A stretch of 64,000 bases of DNA from Arbacia lixula (lineage: Eukaryota; Echinodermata; Echinoidea; Arbacioida; Arbaciidae). Where the stretch lies: NCBI GenBank assembly GCA_963669155.1, contig OZ022576.1:22667429-22731428 (forward strand), written 5' to 3'. Positions 1 to 13,386 of this stretch are shown here, piece by piece (within the stretch, counting starts at the first letter, position 1; every line of letters starts with the position of its first letter). The notes below the pieces were generated by a model. It was not told the origin of the DNA, made no database searches, and was given only the letters and a program-made list of their open reading frames with translations. The position numbers were made by a program, and so were the translations under genes.

Positions 1-1177
1 GCTTAATACAAACTTTTGAATCATACCAGTATCCGCATGCTCCAACTTTTTACTTTTGGGGTTAAAAGTAAAGGGGATTGGTTGTAAAGCCCAAAATCGG
101 CCCGAGAGCTTTCTGTTTCATTCTATTTCCATTATGAAGAGCTCTAATCTTCCAACTTGTCACATGAAGAAATCGTCTCAAAATGGTACTGCAATAGTAC
201 ACTGTATAGGCACGGTCTAAACGAATGGTAATATTACGGCCCGTTTTCATGATAACCAGAGCGATTGATATTTAAGAATTTACAAACAGATGGCGGTAGA
301 TCACGAGTGCAGCTCAAATGGTGTATGAGAGGCTCTGGCGCAGCTGTAGGTTGTGATCTTGTTTTCAATTTAAAAAGTTGTGGCATACAAAGCGACAGTT
401 ATCGAGCCTCTATCATTAGTGTGTATTATCTTTTTCTTCAAGATTTGCACTCATCTCAAAGCTACTCTGTGGGCACATTCTAGCAATGTCTAAAACCCCT
501 CCCCTTTTAACTCATACCTGCCACAATGATATCCAAAACAAACAAATAGCAACGTTGGTTAAGCTTATAAGCGGTTGCATGAGCTGTACATGTTTACGTC
601 GGTGTCTGGCAATTGAAGATGATATCGTAATCGATAATCTCTGCAGGATTCATTTTCTTTGTAAACAGTGGCAAAAGCGATCAATCTGAACGAAAACAAA
701 GACGCAGCACTACGGATTTAATGCAGGTGTTTGCTTTCACTCTCAAAGTTCAAACCGTGCCCATGCACTCAGAAAAATAAGTCTTCCACGATTTATCATG
801 CTTGTGGAGCTCCGCAAAACACGAAGGATTGATAGTATTGCTTAAGGGGTAAGCAATCCGATGCGTTTCGCTCTTGATCAATACTGTCTAGAGAGAAATA
901 ATGGATTTAAGGTGTTAACAAGAAGTCTTTTTGTAGTTGTGACGGAGTTGTTTTTTTTTTGTCAAAAGAGAAACGAGTTCAAAGCTTTTCTTTTTGCCAT
1001 CTGCTTTGAATAAATTTGATAGATCGATTTTTACTCCGACATAGAAAGATAACCATTCGTAGCCTTCGTTTCAAAGAGCAGCTAGATTCTGATTTGGTCA
1101 TGTTGGTAGTAAGAAACTGGGTAAAATTAAACAACATCCACACAGAACATATCCATACAATGCCAGTGGGAGGGTTG
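1..1177. other. Unique left flank, no gene recognised
   Basis: This stretch precedes the duplicated block. The longest reading frames are under 80 codons and resemble nothing I recognise. There are no clear repeats apart from short homopolymers. The sequence runs straight into the block duplicated downstream, so its right-hand part may have been trimmed from the second contig at the N gap. Confidence 0.6.
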
Positions 1178-1825
1178 CATAATCATGATAATCTCACCTG
1201 CCGAAATTTGAAATATAACCATGGTAACTTACTGCTATAGCTGTCCAACCTCGGTAAGAGCACCCATCTCTATATCACTCTCATCCTTTCTCGCATATGA
1301 AATGCCTGAAGCTGTTTCAATTCATATTATCTTTATTGCCCTATGTTTGTATCGTTGGAGTATATGAACGCCATAGTATCAAACAAGATGGATTGGGTGT
1401 GGATCGCCATCCCCTTTTTGCCTTTTCGTTGACAAACGCCCAATCACACAAAATAGCAGCCCTTTTTCGGGAGGGGGTGGGCAATGTAATACGAATGCTT
1501 TCTTGTTTACTTGTTTACTTGATAGTAGGTGGTCGTGACTTTCAGTTGTAGAGTAAGTGAGACATTGATATCCATTAGAATGATTAAACGAGGTAGCCAC
1601 TAGCTGTGCGTAGCGCTAAAGAGCTCAGACTGGAGGCAGTAATGCTAGTGTTTCCTGCGATCACACACAAAAAAATGCTGAAAAACACAGGCATCAATAA
1701 ATCACTGTGCTTTAAGCTACGTCAATGCTGCACAAAGACATATCACATGGTATGAGTGGATAAAGGGAGGGGGGAGGGGAGGGCAGAGACGTCACGTCTA
1801 TGCTGTTCATAGCACCAGTGAGAGA

Positions 1826-1850
1826 TGTAGAGACAGACAGAGAGACAGAT

Positions 1851-1887
<37 letters not shown>

Positions 1888-1931
1888 GAGACAGAGAGAG
1901 ACATACAGAGAGAGAGACAGAGAGAGAGAGG

Positions 1932-1979
<48 letters not shown>

Positions 1980-1980
1980 A
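1826..1980. repeat. (GACA)n and (GA)n microsatellite
   Basis: The tract begins as AGACAGACAGAC-type tetranucleotide repeat and passes into pure (GA)n from about 1936 to 1975. Its counterpart in the right copy is at 6910-7022 and has a different internal structure. Long reading frames on both strands here are artefacts of the repeat. Confidence 0.95.
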
Positions 1981-2040
1981 ACAGAAAGGAAGAACCACTA
2001 CTGACTTCTGATGTAAGCACAACATAAAACCCAAATCCAG

Positions 2041-2115
2041 CCCCCCCCCCCCCCCACACACACACACACATACACTCACATACAAACATACACAGAGACA
2101 CATACACACGTACAC
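2041..2115. repeat. Poly-C run followed by (CA)n
   Basis: Fifteen C residues are followed by a pure (AC)n stretch and then by degenerate CA-rich sequence. The matching tract in the right copy is at about 7053-7145. Confidence 0.9.
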
Positions 2116-2421
2116 AAATACAACACTCACGCACTGAGACACACACATTGATGATACACGCACGGAGAAAGTATGGACACCACACGTGTGTGATTGAATT
2201 ATGAGCGATGCAGTCTGTCGCAGTGTGTTAACATCACACTTAGATCTTCCAGGGTTGTGATTGATGGTAGTATAATGCGTACATCTCCCATGTCCCTGGA
2301 TCAGCATTAGCACCTCTAGTAAAGGTAGGTAGGGTCACCACACACAACCTACAACGGCCGAGAAGTGGGTGACTTGCGTGTAATTGCACATCCAATGAAT
2401 GAGTTCACCCCTCACTCACTC

Positions 2422-2432
2422 ATTCTCTCTCT

Positions 2433-2486
<54 letters not shown>

Positions 2487-2525
2487 CCTCTCCCTCTCCC
2501 TCTCCCTCTCCCTCTGCCTATCTCT
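2422..2525. repeat. (CT)n and (CCCTCT)n microsatellite
   Basis: A pyrimidine tract of (CT)n, then CCCTCT hexamers from about 2486. The right copy (7449-7545) has a different arrangement, (CT)n followed by (CCCT)n and a poly-C run, so this tract is highly variable between the copies. Confidence 0.92.
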
Positions 2526-3120
2526 ATCACATCTTTCTCTCTCCCCGTCTCTCTAAAGGTGTTATAACAAACGTAAGATCGCCTTCAGGGTGAGGACTTG
2601 ATGTCCCTTTTAGTTTAGGTCTAGACCATCTCTTGCATACCAATGACATCATTAAAGAAGCATGGTTATATGCGCCATAAAACGTCTTGAATGATAAAAA
2701 TGATACGACACATATCACAACGGGTTGGTGATACACTCTTAATACGAGCACGCAGTCATGTCCCGTACTCCACATAATCGTGGATGATTTACTCACTTTT
2801 AGTCAGCTGACGGTTTTAGTTCTGTCTGTCTGTATCTTTCTCTTTCGTTCATTCTCTCACTCTTTTTCTCTCTCATGTAATCTCTCCCTCTTTTCCTTCA
2901 ATCTCCCTCTCTGTCTTTCATAACTTGTCTTCCTCTCTTTCCTTGTCTAAGAAATATTGATATACAATATCATGAATATTATATTATCTATTCATCGATA
3001 TATTTTCATATGTAGTTAGCATGTTATGTGTTCCGCTCCAGCATGTCAATGATTATCTGTTTTGTTTCATTCCTCGCCCCCCCCCCCCTCATCCTTCGAC
3101 ACCTCTACCTCCTTCTATAG

Positions 3121-3955
<835 letters not shown>

Positions 3956-4864
3956 GCATTGACGTTGACATGCAGCATGTGCAGGGTGAGTCATCGCATC
4001 GCATGTAAATTCAATTTACGCAGCTGAATTATCCTACATGCCGCGATAAACTATCCATCTCAGGGCTGCAATGAGGGGGTATCAGATGTAAATGTCAACG
4101 GCTGTCATGGATTGTGGGTGGGTATGATTTATTGTTTACTGATGTTTTAAATGCAAACAACTAATATGTTTACGCAATACCCATACTATTGTTGAGTGAT
4201 GCTAAATGCAAAGAGCGAACGAACATCTTTGTGCATCACCTTCGCCATGTTCACATGATCAAATTTGCTGAACACGGCTTACTTCAGCACGATTTAACTG
4301 CACTGAATCGAATAAACTTTACCAAAACATTCAACTTGGGCATACACGTTGGTATACCACTACTGTGCCTGGTGCGTTCTGTTTTCGTACAAGACAGAGC
4401 ACATTACTCTAACTACATCCGGCATTCTTAGCATTATGTATTAACATTGGACTGCATTTATCATGTTAATACATATGCTGATATAGATTGATATTGCAGG
4501 CTGCTCATTAGAGAAACAAGTCAATTATTCACGCTACAATCCGAAACTAATCTTACCGTTTATAAGAGGATAGCCAGTCATGACAGTAGTAAGGTCCAGT
4601 ATGCCGGTCCTATGTGTAGCCGTGTAGAAAGAAAAATCAATGATTGTCCCCTAGCATGCGTAGGAAACGACGTATTAATGAATAAGACCTTTTGTTCAGA
4701 ACCGACAGCCGCACTCCTAAATCAACACATCCCAGTGTACATTTAATTTGAAGGGGGTTGCTTGTATTAGCTAAGGCCATGACGGATGAGGTAAATACAG
4801 TGAACCACGTGACCCGCTTACCTTTATTCTCCATACCACCGAGAGTCTGAACATAAATCCACAG

Positions 4865-5413
4865 TTGGTACCTTCCTCCAACACGTTACTCTCCCTCGCG
4901 CGGTCTCTCTACACACAAAAGGCGCCGCGGTCTCTCGTCCCCGAAGATCGCAGTCTGCAAAGCACGCAAACTACATGGGCTGCTAGCTGTACCCGTACCG
5001 TAACCCTCCGTCCAACACCACAGACGATGATAGAAGACGAAGCATCCAAAGCCGGATCGCTGTACGATCTCTCGAATGAATACCAACCGAGGTTAAAACT
5101 CCGTCAGTGGTATAGCATCGCTAGTGCTATAAAATCATTTAGATATCTACCAAAATGGTGTCGATGTTTCGGGGCATTCGCATTTTGCTTTAGCCAGAGA
5201 TCTCTCGTGTGGCGCCCATGCATCCGTAAGCGCGCTATGCTATCGGAGGGGGCTATGATGTCGCGGTACACACATCACACACACGCCGAAGCATATTGTC
5301 CCCCCTGTCTCTCTCTTCAGGAAGGATGCCGGTTTGGAGGTTCCCTCGCGTGTCTTAATTTGCCGCCTCGCTGTTCTCTTCCAGTGTGTGTTACATTGCG
5401 AACATGCATGTGA
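4865..5413 (+). other. Unrecognised open frame, doubtful coding value (left copy)
   Basis: This is the longest frame in the left copy that is not low-complexity, 182 codons from its first ATG. It matches no family I know. The same frame in the right copy (9790-10335) carries an in-frame 12-bp deletion, but a one-base change in a C run near 5300 shifts its C-terminal 40 residues. The substitutions I compared (for example S to R and R to C changes) are mostly amino-acid changing, which argues against selection on a protein. A pyrimidine tract ending in CTCTTCAG near 5320 and another TTCTCTTCCAG near 5384 resemble splice acceptors, so a small exon nearby cannot be excluded. Confidence 0.2.
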
Positions 5414-5773
5414 ATTGCTTTGACAGTAACTTCGTATTTGCATTTTGTATGAGGTGGAGATGCAACTGCGGGTTTGGCTTGTCACTTTCACTGTTTTCAT
5501 ATCGTTGTCTCACTCTTTGCATAACGTCGCCTTTGCTTCTTAACATTTTGAAACCCTAGTTTCGGCAATGTAAAGGTGCTTGCCGGCAACTACAAGGAGT
5601 AGTTTTGAATGTCAGTTTCTTGCCTGTTTGATTTCGGTCTCCCTTTCTCGCTCTTAATTTTCTTGACTCCCTCATCCATTCCATATGTTGATTTTCCTCT
5701 TTCTCATTTTCCTGCATTAACCGACATCTTCGCCGCTCTAGATACTACCACGACGCTCTTAAGAGTGGGTTGA

Positions 5774-6049
<276 letters not shown>

Positions 6050-6249
6050 NNNNNNNNNNNNNNNNNNNNNNNNNNNNNNNNNNNNNNNNNNNNNNNNNNN
6101 NNNNNNNNNNNNNNNNNNNNNNNNNNNNNNNNNNNNNNNNNNNNNNNNNNNNNNNNNNNNNNNNNNNNNNNNNNNNNNNNNNNNNNNNNNNNNNNNNNNN
6201 NNNNNNNNNNNNNNNNNNNNNNNNNNNNNNNNNNNNNNNNNNNNNNNNN
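6050..6249. other. Assembly gap of 200 N
   Basis: Exactly 200 N residues, a round number that suggests a placeholder rather than a measured distance. The left edge is a (TA)n array and the right edge re-enters sequence already seen at 1178. Confidence 0.98.
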
Positions 6250-6909
6250 CATAATCATGATAATCTCACCTGCCGAAACTTGAAATATAACCATGGTAAC
6301 TTACTGCTATAGCTGTCCAACCTCGGTAAGAGCACCCATCTCTATATCACTCTCATCCTTTCTCGCATATGAAATGCCTGAAGCTGTTTCAATTCATATT
6401 ATCTTTACTGCCCTATGTTTGTACCGTTAGAGTATATGAACCCCATAGTATCAAACAAGATGGATTGGGTGTGGATCACCATCCCATTTTTGCCTTTTCG
6501 TTGACAAACGCCCAATCACACAAAATAGCAGCCTTTTTTCGGGAGGGGGGTAGGCAATGTAATACGAATGCTTTCTTGTTTACTTGTTTATACTTGATAG
6601 TAGGTGGTCGTGACTTTCAGTTGTAGAGTAAGTGAGACATTGATATCCATTAGAATGATTAAACGAGGTAGCCACTAGCTGTGCGTAGCGCTAAAGAGCT
6701 CAGACTGGAGGCAGTAATGCTAGGGGTTCCTGCGAGCACACATAAAAAAAAAATGCTGAAAAACCTAAAGCACACAGGCATCAATAAATCACTGTGCTTT
6801 AAGCTACGTCAATGCTGCACAAAGACATATCACATGGTATGAATTGATACATGGGAGAGGGGAGGGCAGAGACGTCACGTCTATGCTGTTCATAGCACCA
6901 ATGAGAGAT

Positions 6910-6939
6910 GTAGAGACAGACAGAGAGACAGAGAGAGAC

Positions 6940-6993
<54 letters not shown>

Positions 6994-7100
6994 GAGAGGC
7001 AGAGAGAGAGACAGAGAGAGAAACATAAAACCCAAATCCAGCCCTCACCCCCACCCCCCCCCCCCACACACACACACACTCACATACCCACATACATACA
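6910..7100. repeat. (GA)n, poly-G, poly-C and (CA)n tracts, right copy
   Basis: (GA)n from about 6941 to 6983 is followed by a G run of about 12, more GA, and then a poly-C run and a short CA array near 7057-7080. This corresponds to 1826-2115 of the left copy. Confidence 0.92.
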
Positions 7101-7446
7101 TACACATAAACACAGACACAGACACAAACACACGTACACACATACAACACTCACGCACTGAGGCACACACTTTGATAATATACACACGGAGAAAGTATGG
7201 ACACCACACGTGTGTGATTGAATTATGAGCGATGCAGTCTGTCGCAGTGTGTTAACATCACACTTAGATCTACCAGGGTTGTGATTGATGGTGCTATAAT
7301 GCGTACATCTCCCATGTCCCTGGATCAGCATTAGCACCTCTAGTGAAGGTAGGTAGGGTCACCACAGACAACCTACAACGGCCGAGAAGTGGGTGACTTG
7401 CGTGTAATTGCACATTCAATGAATGAGTTCACTCCTCACTCACTCA

Positions 7447-7448
<2 letters not shown>

Positions 7449-7501
<53 letters not shown>

Positions 7502-7545
7502 CCTCCCTCCCTCCACCCCCCCCCCTCTCTCTCCCTCTCCCTATC
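7449..7545. repeat. (CT)n and (CCCT)n tract, right copy
   Basis: Pure (CT)n gives way to CCCT repeats, a C run and further CT. It corresponds to 2422-2525 of the left copy but has a different internal order. Confidence 0.92.
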
Positions 7546-8143
7546 TCTATTACATCTTTCTCTCTCCCCGTCTCTCTAAAGGTGTTATCACAAACGTAAG
7601 ATCACCTTCAGGGTGAGGACTTGATGTCCCTTTTAGTTTAGGTCTAGACCATCTCTTGCATACCAATGACATCATGAAAGAATCATGGTTATATGCGCCA
7701 TAAAACGTCTTGAATGATGAAAATGATACGACACATATCACAACGGGTTGGTGATACACTCTCAATACGAGCACGCAGTCATCTCCCATACTCCACATAA
7801 TCGTGGATGATTTACTCACTTTTAGTCAGCTGACGGTTTTAGTTCTGTCTGTCTGTATCTTTCTCTTTCGTTCATTCTCTCACTCTTTTTCTCTCTCATG
7901 TAATCTCTCCCTCTTTTCCCTCCATCTTCCTCTCTGTCTTTCATAACTTGTCTCCCTCTCTTTCCCTGTCTAAGAAATATTGATAAACAATATCATGAAT
8001 ATCACATTATCTATTCATTTATACATTTTCATATGTAGTTAGCATATAATGTTCCATCATTATGCTCCATCATGGCCATGTTTATCTGCTTTGTTTCATT
8101 CCTCCCCCTCATCATCCTACGACACTTCTACCTCCTTCTATAG

Positions 8144-8880
8144 TGCTGCCAATCTAGCTTTGGTCTCATGCTCCCTATTCCCCTGGCAACCCCTCTCTAC
8201 TGCACCCCCTACCCCCCCCCCCCCTCCCACACACACACACAAACACACATGAGACCACCAATTCCCTCCCCGTCATCCTACCCCGACCCCTTCTCTATGT
8301 AATGTTGGCAGTCTAGCTTTAGTCTCATTCTCCTTGTTTTCAAATTTTCGCTCTGAACCGTCTTCATTTTATCAAAACACGAGAGTCCCAGCTCTCTCCC
8401 CATAATCGTGCCCCACCCCCAAAAATACATTAAACAACACACTACACACCCTCCTCTTTCTCCAATGCTGCCAATCTGGCTTTGGTCTCATTCTCATCGT
8501 CTCTTTCGCAAACCCTCTCCATTATTAATTCACCCCCACACCAGGCACACGAGAGCCCCAGCTCCCTCCCATCATCGTCCCCCTGCCCTCTTCTTAAATG
8601 CTGCCAATCGAGCTTAAGTCTCATTCTCCTCGCCTTCCAACTCTCCCAACCCTCTTCACACCTCATTATGCGAGCCCCACCTCCCTCCCCATCACCCTGC
8701 CCTGGGCCAAGCCCCCCCCCCCCCCCCCCACCACCACCACCACTGCTTCTCTAGTGCTCTATCTCTGGCCTCATTCCTCTTGCCTCCAACCGAGTTCTCG
8801 CGAACCCTCTGTATTCACCCCCCACACGAGAGCCCCCAGCTTCCACCACCAACACCATCTCCATCTCAGCACCCAAACAT
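8144..8880 (+). repeat. Degenerate five-unit minisatellite, right copy
   Basis: Units begin at 8144, 8303, 8466, 8599 and 8755, the same order and sequence types as the left array at 3121-3955. The first unit has only a short CA tract. The fourth unit is followed by a poly-C run and (CCA)n, as in the left copy. Confidence 0.85.
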
Positions 8881-9789
8881 TGCATTGACGTTGACATGCA
8901 GCATGTGCAGGGTGAGTCATCGCATCGCATGTAAATTCAATTTACGCAGCTGAATTATCCTACATGCCGCGATAAACTATCCATCTCAGGGCTGCAATGA
9001 GGGGGTATCAGATGTAAATGTCAACGGCTGTCATGGATTGTGGGTGGGAATGATTTATTGTTTACTGATGTTTTAAATGCACACAACTAATATGTTTACG
9101 CAATACCCATACTATTGTTGAGTGATGCTAAATGAAAACATCGAACGAACATCTTTGTGCATCACCTTCGCCATGTTCACATGATCAAATTTGCTGAACA
9201 CGGCTTACTTCAGCACGATTAACTGCGCTGAATCGAATAAACTTTACCAAAACATTCAACTTAGGCATACACGGTGGTATACCACTACTGTGCCTGGTGC
9301 GTTCTGTTTTTGTACAAGACATAGCACATTACTCTAACTACATCCGGCATTCTTAGCATTATGTATTAACATTGGACTGCATTTATCATCTTAATACATA
9401 TACTGATATAGATTGATATTGCAGGCGGCTGATTAGAGAAACAAGTCAATTATTCACGCTACAATCCGAAACTAATCTTACCGTTTATAAGCGGATAACC
9501 AGTCATGACAGTAGCAAGGTCCAGTATGCCGGTCCTATGTGTAGCCGTGTAGAAAGAAAAATCAATGATTGTCCCCTAGCATGCGTAGTAGACGACGAAT
9601 TAATGAATAAGACCTTTTGTTCAGAACCGACAGCCGCACTCCTAAATCAACACATCCCAGTGTACATTTAATTTAAAGGGGGTTGCTTGTATTAGCTAAG
9701 GCCATGACGGATGAGGTAAATACAGTGAACCACGTGACCCGCTTACCTTTATTCTCCATACCACTGAGAGTCTGAACATAAATCCACCG

Positions 9790-10335
9790 TTGGTACCCTC
9801 CTCCAACACGCTACTCTCCCTCGCGCAGTCTCTCTATACACAAAAGGCGCCGCGGTCTCTCGTCCCCGAAGATCGCCGTCTGCAAAGCACGCAAACTACA
9901 TGGGCTGCTAGCTGTACCCGTACCGTAACCCTCCGTCCAACACCACAGACGATGATAGAAGACGAAGCATCCAAAGCCGGATCGCTGTACGATCTCTCGA
10001 ATGAATACAAACTCCGTCAGTGGTATAGCATCGCTAGTGCTATAAAATCATTTAGATATCTACCAAAATGGTGTCGATGTTTCGGGGCATTCGCATTTTG
10101 CTTTAGCCAGAGATCTCTCGTGTGGCGCCCATGCATCCGTAAATGCGCTATGCTATCGGAGGGGGCTATGATGTCGCGGTACACACATCACACACACGCC
10201 GAAGCATATTGTCCCCCTGTCTCTCTCTTTAGGAAGGATGCCGGTTTTGAGGTTCCCTCGCGTGTCTTAATTTGCCGCCTCGCTGTTCTCTTCCAGTGTG
10301 TGTTACATTGCGAACATGCATGTGAATTGCTTTGA
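9790..10335 (+). other. Unrecognised open frame, doubtful coding value (right copy)
   Basis: Counterpart of the frame at 4865-5413, 181 codons. It lacks four codons near residue 75 and is frameshifted relative to the left copy after a five-C run near 10213, so the two predicted C-termini differ entirely. This pattern fits drifting noncoding sequence better than a conserved gene. Confidence 0.2.
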
Positions 10336-10740
10336 CAGTAACTTCGTATTTGCATTTTGTATGAGGTGGAGATGCAACTGCGGGTTTGGCTTGTCACTTT
10401 CACTGTTTTCATATCGTTGTCTCACTCTTTGCATAACGTCGCCTTTGCTTCTTAACATTTTGAAACCCTAGTTTCGGCAATGTGGAGGTGCTTGCCGGCA
10501 ACTACAAGGGGTAGTTTTGAATGTCAGTTTCTTGCCTGTTTGATTTCGGTCTTCCTTACTTGCTCTTAATTTTCTTGACTCCCTCATCCATTCCATATGT
10601 TGATTTTCCTCTTTCTCATTTTCCTGCATTAACCGACATCTTCGCCGCTCTAGATACTACCACGGCGCTCTAAGTTGGTTACACAAATGGAAAACATACT
10701 TAAGAGTGGGTTGAATGTATATATATATATACATATATAT

Positions 10741-11101
10741 GCAGTAGAAAAGAGGCAGATGAGACATCGCAGATAAAGGGAAAATAAACAAGAAATTAAG
10801 AAGATTTCACGTGGTTTGGTTGTTTTTCTTACGTTTAGGGGAATTCTCGAAATTGACATCGGTAAGATGGTGTGTCTCTTTGCAGGCCTTAAGATTAGGT
10901 TGCGTTAATACTATGACATTTAGAAGAACAGGAAAAGACGCTCAAGAATTTCTCCCAGAATACACGAACTGGAAATGTTTTCATGGATTGATATTTACCA
11001 GCACATTCCAAATGAATTGCATCGTTTTTAGTATCGACTCGCCTATAGCGGCTCAGTCAGATGAATGATAAGAGGTAACTATATCAAGAAAGTATATAAC
11101 T
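10741..11101. other. Unique DNA, no gene recognised
   Basis: This AT-rich stretch follows the duplicated block. One 85-codon frame at 10811-11068 has no resemblance that I can see. No repeats stand out. Confidence 0.5.
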
Positions 11102-11705
11102 TTAAAGGTAAAGTCTACCCTGAAGTTAAGAAAGTTTTGATAAAAGCAAAAACATGACAAAAACATAGTAGTGAAGATTTGAAGAAAATATGTCAAAGTA
11201 TAAGAAAGTTATGATCGTTTTAATTTTGTGACGTCACGTGCGAAATGCTCTCTTATATAATTATGTTATGTGCTGTACGATTCCATAAATTTCTTTTTTT
11301 TCCCGTTTTTTATGAAGGAACAAATGTTTTTCATAGAGGTATGTGTGTAAGAACATGTGTCTAATAACATATCGAATGCACAAGTAAAATGGTCTAGGCT
11401 ATATCCTTTTGAGAAAATTACAAATTAAAAAAAAATAGTATACAAAATTATGTTATGGGCTGTACGATACCATAAATTACGTTTTTTTCTGTTTTTTGAT
11501 GACAAATGTTTGGCATAGAGGTATGTATGTAAAAAAAATTGTCTACAAAAAATAGTACAAAAAATTATGGGAGAGCATCTCGAACGTGACGTCACAAAAT
11601 TAAAACTTAAAATCATAAGTTTCAAATCCTTTGACGGATTTTAGAACGTTCTCTTATTTGTTTCTTTCAAGTTTTGCTATTATTAAAATCAACTTAACTC
11701 TTTAA
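11102..11705. mobile_element. Foldback element (MITE) with TTAA ends
   Basis: The two ends are inverted copies of each other over roughly 150 bp. In both arms a segment reading TTTTAATTTTGTGACGTCAC (left 11218-11237; inverted at the right, 11586-11605) is followed by a GCTCTC-like motif. TTAA stands at both borders (11102-11105 and 11702-11705), which suggests a TTAA target duplication of the piggyBac type. The interior holds a direct repeat: TTATGTTATGKGCTGTACGA at 11261 and 11448, extending for about 100 bp. No coding frame is present, so it is non-autonomous. Each arm has a perfect cAMP-response-like palindrome TGACGTCA. Confidence 0.85.
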
Positions 11706-13172
11706 TTTGTATATGGAAAAAAAAGCTTAACCTGAGATACAAACTAAAAAAAAAGATGTAAGATCTTACATGTATCATTTGAATAAATTTGTGCTGTTTA
11801 TACGTCATTGAAGAGTTCCATATTCTACTAGACCTAGAGTTGTAATGGCATATACAACTGTACTGTATGTCAATATAATCAATTAATCAATATATCTAAA
11901 ATAGTGGTATCATTTTAACAGTCAGATTTCAAATAATATTACATCCTTAGAGGAGTGTTATCCTAGCTAGTGTTATCCTGGATGCCTTGTACCAACCAAC
12001 TTCATTATAATCATTATAATCAAAGTGATCCAATTCGACCACACAGGAAAATTCCTTGTCTGATTTGTAATTACAATAGATCATGATTATGCAAGCACCT
12101 GGAAATATCATCATTCACCTTAAAACTCATTGCAGTTTGAAGGGTTCAAATTAGTTAGTTTTTATGCATCATTGGCTTATATAAAAACGGTTTCTGTTCA
12201 CTTTTATGAACATAGGGTTATGTATTCAAAATGGAGACAAAGTCGTCATTTTTTTACAGACAACTTGTCATATCATATTTTCTTGTGTGCATAAATCTCT
12301 TTTGATCGCAACGTTTCCCTTTAAAATATGTTTTGTGTGAAGAATGTTATGTTTGAAAAAGGTAGCATGAGTTCAGAGAATGAACAGAGTAGTAATTTTC
12401 ACAATAGTCTCTGCAGAGTCGTAACCACATCTATGATTGTGATTATGACATACTCGAAAAAGTAGCAAGTTACCATGTGATTTCAAGAATCATTTTCACC
12501 CATTCGTCTGACAATCCAAACTGTGTAGAGAAAACCCCTATACATTAAATTTGCCTGAAAGCATGTGTCAAGAATCATTATACCACCATACGCTAGGGAA
12601 ATCTGTCTGTCTCTGTTCCCCATATTGGTTTTGGCGCATCTTCCTTTAGTCACATTACCCGTCGCCATGGTTACTCCTCTCGGATGGTGAGGATGAGTAA
12701 TCGTTGGGAGCGATTATTCACCTCACGTTTTGATTGGAATTGCGATGCAGGACTTCTTATACGACAACGCCGTAAAATATACATTGTGCTGGCTCGGTGC
12801 CTGGGACTCGTAATGAATGAAGCGATCGCATTTGACCGTGTGGGTGTATGTATAATCATGTGTTTGTGTATGTGTATAAAACTATGGGTGTGTATTTGTG
12901 TGCATATATTTAAGAGTGTTTATGAATTGTATGTGTTTGTTTGTGTGTAATTATAATGATGTTAATAATTATGATTGTAAAAATGGTAATACGATACGAT
13001 ACTCAAAATCATAATGATAATTAGAATAAATTTCATGAAATAATTTCAAATCTTGTCCACTTGTTAATCATGATTGTCTTATTATATTTCCAAAATTAGT
13101 AGAAATAGCATGAATGTATAACATTTTCTGAAGGCCTACTGCAAACCCTACTGTAACGTATTTCTGAAAAAT
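11706..13172. other. AT-rich noncoding stretch
   Basis: No frame over 90 codons and no repeat family recognised. The frame at 12684-12950 runs into a TGTGTGT-rich tract and is not convincing. Confidence 0.5.
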
Positions 13173-13181
13173 AAGTAGTGG

Positions 13182-13377
13182 GTTTACAGTTCGATATTCC
13201 GAAGGTTCGTTTATTCCGAAGGTTCGTTATTCCGAAGGTTTGTAATTCCCAAAAACGTAAATTGCCTATACTGTAAATCGATGCTCGTTAGTCCGAGAAC
13301 GAAAAAGGGTTCGTTAATACGAACATTTGTCACGTAACGTTCAGAATAACGAACCTTCGGCATAACGAGTGCTTCCC
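13182..13377. mobile_element. Small inverted-repeat element with 9-bp target duplication
   Basis: The left half repeats TTCGTTATTCCGAAGG-like sequence three times (13188-13240). The right end carries the complement, AATAACGAACCTTCGGCATAACG (given here as two overlapping motifs AATAACGAACC and ACCTTCGGCATAACG). The element is bracketed by the direct repeat AAGTAGTGG at 13173-13181 and 13378-13386, a likely target-site duplication. It has no coding capacity. The 9-bp duplication would fit a Mutator-like mobiliser better than hAT or piggyBac, but the superfamily is not settled. Confidence 0.75.
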
Positions 13378-13386
13378 AAGTAGTGG

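Larger units (their letters stand above)
6250..10717 (+). repeat. Right copy of the directly repeated block
   Basis: This is the second copy of the 1178-5776 block. It starts abruptly at the base after the N gap and continues through its short (TA)n array into unique DNA after 10741. Differences from the left copy include a (CA)n array of about ten repeats (8229-8250) against nearly sixty in the left copy, loss of 12 bp near 10010, one C fewer near 10213, and about 35 bp of extra sequence near 10672-10700. The abrupt start at a contig edge and the unique right flank fit a contig from the other haplotype. Confidence 0.93.

Noticed and set aside
1712-2313. Long serine/leucine- and cysteine/valine-rich frames on the minus strand, and arginine/glutamate frames on the plus strand
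   Set aside because: They are translations of the GA/CT and CA microsatellites. The same kind of frame appears at 6799-7161 with different lengths, so there is no conserved protein.
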